Below the pieces are notes generated by a model that was not told the origin of the DNA, ran no database searches, and was given only the letters and a program-made list of their open reading frames with translations. Of a stretch of 64,000 nt of DNA, positions 59,591 through 64,000 are shown one piece after another. Each line of letters begins with the position of its first letter. Position 1 is the first letter of the stretch. The DNA is from Pipra filicauda. Its lineage: Eukaryota; Chordata; Aves; Passeriformes; Pipridae. Position numbers and translations under genes: made by a program. The stretch is taken from NCBI RefSeq assembly GCF_003945595.2, contig NW_024104404.1:867315-931314 (forward strand), given 5' to 3'.

Positions 59591-59677
59591 AGGGCCACAC
59601 TTCCCAAGGTTTCCTCACGGGATGAACAGGAGCTGTGTAGGGCCACCCTTCCCAAGGTGCCCTCCTGGGATGTTCAG
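59591..59677. repeat. 48-bp tandem duplication
   Basis: AGGGCCACACTTCCCAAGG at 59591 recurs as AGGGCCACCCTTCCCAAGG at 59639; the following bases also match (CTC..GGGATG..CAG). Confidence 0.75.
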
Positions 59678-60231
59678 AAACACCCTGGTGTAGTTCAGGC
59701 AGTGGGAATTGGACCTGCTGCTGCTTTGGAAAATCCCACTTGGTGCCTGAATACCTCACCAAACCCTGCTGCCTCCCTCCTTCTGCAAGTGTTTTCTCCA
59801 AACCCTCCTCTCTGAACACACCATGGGCTCATTGCTTGGCAGTGTCCTGGGCATTCCCACCGTGGGATTTGGCCTCCTCCAGTCTGTGGACAACTAATCG
59901 CTTCCATCTGGAGGTACAAACTCTTAAATTTAAGCCTCCTGGCAAAAGACTTGCTTTTCTTACCTAATTTTCACAGATCTCTTCAAAGAAATTCAAGATG
60001 CCAGAGACTGAGGTTGGAAAAAAGTACTTTCCCAGCCAGGGCAGGATTTGCCAGACTGATGTAAAACAGGGAGCCAAAGGAAAGGGCTTTTATAGGATGC
60101 AGCTGGGTGCTTAGTTTGTGCCAGCCATGCTCAGTGGAAGCAGCAGGACCCCTCTTGGCGAGCCCACTTGCTGCTTTAGTCCTTTGCTTTGCACCATTTC
60201 AGTTTTGATGCCCCATTTAATTTCCGTTGGC

Positions 60232-60527
60232 TTTTTTTTTTTTTTTAAAAAAACACCCTCTTCGTTTCAAAAAAAAAAAAAAAAAAGGCAACAACGACAA
60301 CAACAAACAACAACAAAAAAAAAAGCTCTCTCCTCTTTTAATTTTATCTTCCTAAACCAAATTTTCGTACGTTTTATTTTAGATTTTTTTGTTAGATTTT
60401 TTTTTTTTTTTTCCTTTTTTTTTTTTATCTTATCTTTTTTGTTTGTTTTTTTTTTCCCCCCTCCTCCTCCTCCTCTTTTTCCCCCTTCCCCCCCCCCTCC
60501 TGAATTTCCCCCCCCACCCCCTCGTAG
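60232..60527. repeat. T, A and C tracts leading into the FN4 acceptor
   Basis: A T15-class run followed by A's, an A18-class run near 60269-60286, CAACAA units, T14-class runs and finally C-rich sequence up to the acceptor. Low complexity. Confidence 0.8.
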
Positions 60528-60833
60528 AACCGTCTGCCCCCCCTCAAGATGTAAAATGTGTCAGCACACGATCCACCGCCATTCTGGTAAGTTGGCGGCC
60601 GCCTCCGGCCGAGAGCCAGAACGGCGTCCTGGCTGGATACAGCGTCTACTATCGAGCGCTGGACTCGGAGGACACGGAGCTTAAGGAGGTGAATGATATC
60701 CCCCCAACCACCAGTCAGATCCTTCTGGAGTCCCTGGAGAAGTGGACGGAGTACCGCGTCACGGTGGTGGCTCACACGGAGGTGGGGCCGGGCCCGGAGA
60801 GCTCGCCGGTTATCGTCCGCACGGATGAAGATG
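60528..60833 (+). CDS. PTPRS: PTPRS exon: FN4 domain (complete)
   Basis: A 306-nt exon with acceptor CCCCTCGTAG and donor GATG|gtaatt; phase 1 on both sides. The translation starts [20 protein letters not shown], contains the core Trp in [20 protein letters not shown], then [20 protein letters not shown], and ends VIVRTDED. Its 102-codon length fits one whole FN domain. The acceptor is preceded by roughly 150 nt of T- then C-rich sequence. The donor gtaatt is weaker than its neighbours, as expected if this domain is part of an optional block (FN4-FN7 is skipped in short isoforms of the family). Confidence 0.97.
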
Positions 60834-61438
60834 GTAATTGAGCTTCTTCTGGGTTTTCCCCCTCCCCGAGTCCCCTGGGGAATTCGTGGCCCTGGGAATT
60901 CGTGGCCCTGGTTCCTGTGCCAGCAAGTCCCTTCCCATGGCTCAGGTCCTTTCTCATGGCTCCGGTCCCTTCCCATGGTTCAAATCCCTTCTTACGCCTC
61001 CTGTGGTGTGAGACCAAAGCTGGAGGGGGATCACACCCAACCTCCAGTCCCCAGCGGGCCCATTACTTTGTGTTGGCACACCAGGCAGACCCAGAGGAGG
61101 AGTTAAAGTCCTTTGCCCCTGCAGGATGTAGCACTGGTGAAGCTGTTTGTGCCGTGGCAATAGATGGGTAGCTGGTGATGCCCCAGAGAGGTTGGGACCA
61201 CTGGGGTGATGAACACAAAGCTGTGAGTTGCCCTTTGCTGCCATCTCCCTGAGCCCTCTGAGCACTGGGGTCTGGAGGGTTGTCCTGCCCTGCTTTAGGG
61301 CATTTCTCAGACTTCTGGGGGGCTTTTTTAACATCCAGCTGCACCACTGTCCCTGAAAAGATGCCCTTACTGAGCCAGGATCAGCTGAGGCAGCAAGGCA
61401 CCAGAATCAGAGGAGACCGCTGCTGCCAGAAACTGGTT

Positions 61439-61556
61439 TCATAGAATCATGGTATATCCTGAGTTGGAAGGGATCCACAAGGATCATCCAAGTCCAGCTC
61501 TTGGTCCTGCACGGCACAGCCCCAAGAATCCCACCCTGTGCCCCAGAGCACGTTTT
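61439..61556 (-). mobile_element. CR1 LINE 3' fragment
   Basis: Reverse orientation: TCATAGAATCATGGTATATC, GAGTTGGAAGGGATCCACAA and CAAGTCCAGCTCTTGGTCCT. Same subfamily as 10245-10333. Confidence 0.85.
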
Positions 61557-62429
61557 AAAATATTAAGAGTTCTTCCCACACATTCCCTGTTACTAGCTCC
61601 TCCTTAAGTCAAAGTTTTGGTTACTAGTAGAAAGGAGGAATCTGTTAAAGTTTCCAGAAACCTTCAGTGATAACAGGTCAGTGGCCCCACTCAGAGACTT
61701 GAATTTCCCTGGTATTTCTACAGTAAAATAAAACCAGGAAAAAGCAGGAATGTGTGCATGAAGGGAGAGGAGCACCCTCCCTGTGAGGGTAGGACCTCAG
61801 ATAATATAGGTCAAGTAAATAACATAAGGAAATCTCAAACTTCTCAGGTGTTCTTCCTCTGTCCCAAATCAAAAGAATTTATAAAAAAGCATCAGGTTTG
61901 TCCTCAGTGTTGATCCTGTTTCTCTGAGCCTCTGCCCACACCCAACTGGACCCTCCCAAAGGAAGTGGGGTGTTCTTGCAGATTAAGCTCTCATACCCTG
62001 TGTTGTAGTTGTTGTCACTATTATTATTGTTATTATTTCCAAAAAATCAACCAAAATTCTATCCAAGACATCTTTTGTTTGCTGTCCTGAGATTCTGCAG
62101 TGGTTATAAGCCACCTGCCCTGCCTGAGAGACTAGGGAGCTCCAAGGGCAAGTCCCCCTCCTGATCCTCTCCACCCTGACCTCCCACGGGCAGGACCACA
62201 GCTTTCCTGGCTTGTTAGAAACTGCCTTTGCCCTTGGAATGGGATCTGGAACTGTATTGGCTCCTTCCATCTGAGCAAACTGGGCACAGAGGAGCATGTG
62301 GAAGGATGGCTGGATGATGAGGTGGACCTGTTCCCTCCAGACCTCCAAGCCATGAAGATTAGGTCCCCTAGAGCTTCTTCCCTGTTTCACTGGGTAGGAC
62401 TGGTGATGGATGATGAGATATCCGGTTGG

Positions 62430-62698
62430 TTGAGTCTCCCCTTCCTAGTTGGGTAGGTCTCCCCCTCCTAGTTTGGTAGGTCTCCCCTTCTTAGTTTGGT
62501 AGGTCTCCTCCTCCTAGTTTGGTGGGTCTCCCCCTCCTAGTTTGGTGGGTCTCCCCTTCCTACTTCAGTAGGTCTCCCCCTCCTAGCTGGGTAGGTCTCC
62601 TCCTCCTGGTTTGGTAGGTCTCCCTTTCCTAGTTTGGTGGGTCTCCCCATCCTACTTTGGTGGGTCTCCCCTTCCTAGTTGGGTAGGTCTCCCCCTCG
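62430..62698 (+). repeat. 23-bp tandem array upstream of FN5 exon
   Basis: Twelve units start at 62430, 62453, 62476 and so on every 23 bp to 62683, with no insertion or deletion between units; the first unit is the most diverged and the last is partial. The unit is GTAGGTCTCC followed by CCCTCCTAGTTTG. Each unit begins like a 5' splice site (GTAGGT or GTGGGT), and eight contain a pyrimidine run ending in TAG like a 3' splice site. Confidence 0.93.
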
Positions 62699-62802
62699 TC
62701 TCTGGGCTGCAGATTCAGGCTGTGCATGTCCCGTAGGTGCACTGACAGGCTCCAGCCAGGAATCCCTGAGTGACTGTTCCCCCTTCCTTCCCTTCCTCGC
62801 AG

Positions 62803-62996
62803 TGCCCAGTGCACCACCTCGGAAAGTGGAGGTGGAGGTCCTGAACTCAACTGCAATCCAAGTGTTCTGGCGCTCTCCAGTCCAGAACCGCCAGCACGGC
62901 CAGATCCGGGGATACCAGGTGCACTATGTCCGGATGGAGAACGGAGAGGCCCGGGGGCTGCCCCAGATCAAGGACATCATGCTGGCTGATGCCCAG
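62803..62996 (+). CDS. PTPRS: PTPRS exon: FN5 domain, first part
   Basis: A 194-nt exon with acceptor TTCCTCGCAG and donor CCCAG|gtaagg; phase 1 in, phase 0 out. The translation begins [20 protein letters not shown] and contains the core Trp in [20 protein letters not shown]. It runs through [15 protein letters not shown] to [11 protein letters not shown] glycosylation sequon N-S-T is present (Asn codon at 62844). It ends exactly where the optional nine-residue microexon is inserted. Confidence 0.97.
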
Positions 62997-63425
62997 GTAA
63001 GGACCCACCTGCTCCAGTCTCCTCTGGAATCCTTGAGGGGGTGGGTGCTGCGGCTGCCGTGTCTCGTCCCGAGCACCATAGCTGGAGAAGGCAGATGAGA
63101 ACCTGTGACAAGGTCTGTGTTGTCTCTCTGCAGTTCATTTGTGCTCCCAGGCAATAGTTACTTGGAAGAGTATGAACTGCTGTCCCAGCGCTGAACTAAA
63201 TATCATCCATCCTCCCCGTGTCTGGGAATTTTTTTAATTCAGGCAGAGGCCACAGTGGAATCTACTAATTTTTCCCACTCTACTTCTTCCTTCATGCTGG
63301 CCTGGTAACTTCTGACCTTGTGTGGCTGCTTGCTCAGGGGCTCCTTCCTCATGCTGTGTCTCTGTCTTTCCCTTCTTTCCCCTCTTGTATTCTCATGTGC
63401 CAAACCTCTCTTGTTCTCTGCCCAG
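62997..63425 (+). other. PTPRS: Intron before the FN5 microexon
   Basis: A 429-nt intron. It shows a pyrimidine-rich run from about 63340 to 63420 ending in CTCTGCCCAG, which includes a TGC close to the 3' splice site as often seen at SRRM4-dependent microexons. Nothing else was seen. Confidence 0.8.
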
Positions 63426-63452
63426 TGGGAAACAGATGACACTGCTGAATAC
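63426..63452 (+). CDS. PTPRS: PTPRS microexon in FN5 (27 nt, WETDDTAEY)
   Basis: Twenty-seven bases lie between TCTGCCCAG and TAC|gtaagt, phase 0 on both sides, encoding WETDDTAEY. By length, place and sequence it is the FN5 mini-exon of the LAR family (called LASE-c in LAR, mini-exon C in the sigma/delta literature). Skipping it keeps the frame. The exon that should follow (the rest of FN5) is beyond the end of the window. Confidence 0.95.
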
Positions 63453-64000
63453 GTAAGTAAACCAGTAAAAATCCTCTCCCATCCTGGTTCTGTCCCTTCC
63501 CTTCTCCCACTTCCTGTTGTGGTGTGATATTTTCCTTTTCCTTTATTTTTTTTGCAGTGCCTGTGTGCCTGTTTTAGAGCCTGTTGGTGGTGTTCCCATG
63601 CATTGTCCCCACCCTGTCACTATGATCTGTGACCCTCTGTGATCGTGTCGTTTGTCAGCACGCTGCAATCCCACAGGGTTTTCCCTTTGGCTCCCAGGGA
63701 AAGATGGATCTACTGCTGCTCCTCCATGGGGAAGCAGATGGGATCTTGAATTTGGGACTGCCTTGAACATGTCAGTATCCTAAAATGGTTTGGGTTGGAA
63801 GGGACCTTAAAGACCATCTTGTTCCACTCCCTGCCATGGGCAGGGACACCTTCCACTAGACAAGGGTGCTCATGTGGGCTGGTCTGCAACACCTCTGTGT
63901 CTGGAAAAGATAGTTAGGCTGGGAAGCACTGGGAATTCATAATCCATGAGTCACGAGCTGTAAACAAACAGGGCATAAACAAACACTTTGTGCCCTGAAA
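63453..64000 (+). other. PTPRS: Intron after the FN5 microexon (start only)
   Basis: The last 548 nt are intron. They hold a strong-looking but probably unused acceptor (T-rich tract ending at 63558) and a minus-strand CR1 end (63783-63872). The downstream part of FN5 is not present. Confidence 0.8.
63783..63872 (-). mobile_element. CR1 LINE 3' fragment, short
   Basis: Reverse orientation: AATGGTTTGGGTTGGAAGGG, CCTTAAAGACCATCTTGTTC and GGGACACCTTCCACTAGAC. Confidence 0.85.

Larger units (their letters stand above)
54639..60527 (+). other. PTPRS: Intron between FN3 and FN4
   Basis: About 5.9 kb. It carries a candidate 138-nt cassette exon (57051-57188), a G-quadruplex-like run (57643-57669), a CR1 tail (59222-59362, plus), a 48-bp tandem duplication (59591-59677) and extended A, T and C tracts (60232-60527) that lead into the FN4 acceptor. 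An AT-rich patch near 56195-56330 looks like conserved non-coding sequence. Confidence 0.75.
60834..62802 (+). other. PTPRS: Intron between FN4 and FN5
   Basis: About 2.0 kb. It starts with small tandem duplications (60881-60909; CCCTTCCCATGG-type repeats to about 60985). It then holds a minus-strand CR1 end (61439-61556) and a 23-bp tandem array (62430-62698) that stops about 105 nt before the FN5 acceptor. Confidence 0.85.
1..64000 (+). other. PTPRS: PTPRS gene, internal part (Ig1 to FN5 region)
   Basis: The whole window reads as the inside of one + strand gene. Fourteen exons translate, in order and in phase, into Ig1-Ig2-Ig3-FN1-FN2-FN3-FN4-FN5(part) of a LAR-family receptor tyrosine phosphatase. 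The wording matches the sigma paralogue (for example [19 protein letters not shown] in Ig2 and [13 protein letters not shown] at the start of FN1). The family has a cleaved signal peptide, three Ig domains, up to eight FN domains, one membrane helix and two cytoplasmic phosphatase domains. It acts at growth cones and presynaptic terminals. Signal peptide, membrane and catalytic exons lie outside the window. Family assignment is near certain; the choice of sigma over delta or LAR is very likely. Confidence 0.97.

Noticed and set aside
63540..63640. Strong acceptor-like site (T-rich tract then GCAG at 63558) after the FN5 microexon
   Set aside because: Reading on in the required phase meets a stop after about 24 codons, and the sequence does not encode the expected continuation of FN5, so it is at most a decoy.
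13279..63872. Possible intact CR1 LINE with reverse transcriptase
   Set aside because: All fifteen clear CR1 copies are 3' tails of 90-400 bp; none extends into coding sequence.

Overview
This is one stretch of a vertebrate protein-coding gene, read on the + strand. The fourteen exons found encode the start of the extracellular part of receptor-type tyrosine phosphatase sigma (PTPRS, a LAR-family RPTP; the chicken protein is called CRYP-alpha). The assignment rests on the conceptual translation: three Ig domains followed by the first fibronectin type III (FN) domains, with wording typical of PTPRS and every splice phase joining in frame. The introns carry many 5'-truncated CR1 LINE tails ending in the usual TCCCTTCCAACCC-type 3' end. 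That points to a bird, probably a neoavian or passerine (inference).

Layout: 1-16968 is intron. The signal-peptide exon was not found and probably lies upstream of the window. Ig1 is split over 16969-17114 and 18136-18277. Ig2 is split over 27351-27539 and 37310-37420, with two microexons between them (31027-31035, 9 nt; 34825-34842, 18 nt; together mini-exon A). A 12-nt microexon (39720-39731, mini-exon B) sits in the Ig2-Ig3 linker. Ig3 is one exon (49966-50235). FN1 and FN2 share one 582-nt exon (52741-53322). FN3 is split over 54203-54336 and 54494-54638. FN4 is 60528-60833. FN5 begins at 62803-62996 and continues in a 27-nt microexon (63426-63452, the mini-exon C/LASE-c type). The rest of FN5, the later FN domains, the membrane segment and both phosphatase domains lie beyond the window. 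The exons total 2285 nt, about 760 codons.

In this receptor family the Ig domains bind heparan and chondroitin sulfate proteoglycans and postsynaptic partners, and microexon choice sets partner preference. The window therefore holds much of the extracellular splice code of a synaptic and axon-guidance receptor. The most interesting material is intronic. It includes a GC-rich hairpin and a TGCATG pair downstream of mini-exon B, a NAGNAG acceptor on the second half of mini-exon A, and a phase-compatible 138-nt candidate cassette exon between FN3 and FN4 (57051-57188). It also includes a 23-bp tandem array whose units look like splice sites just upstream of FN5, a 99-bp direct duplication flanking an Ig1 exon, and a palindrome-bearing GC-rich minisatellite downstream of the Ig3 exon. 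No second gene, RNA gene or full-length mobile element was recognised.
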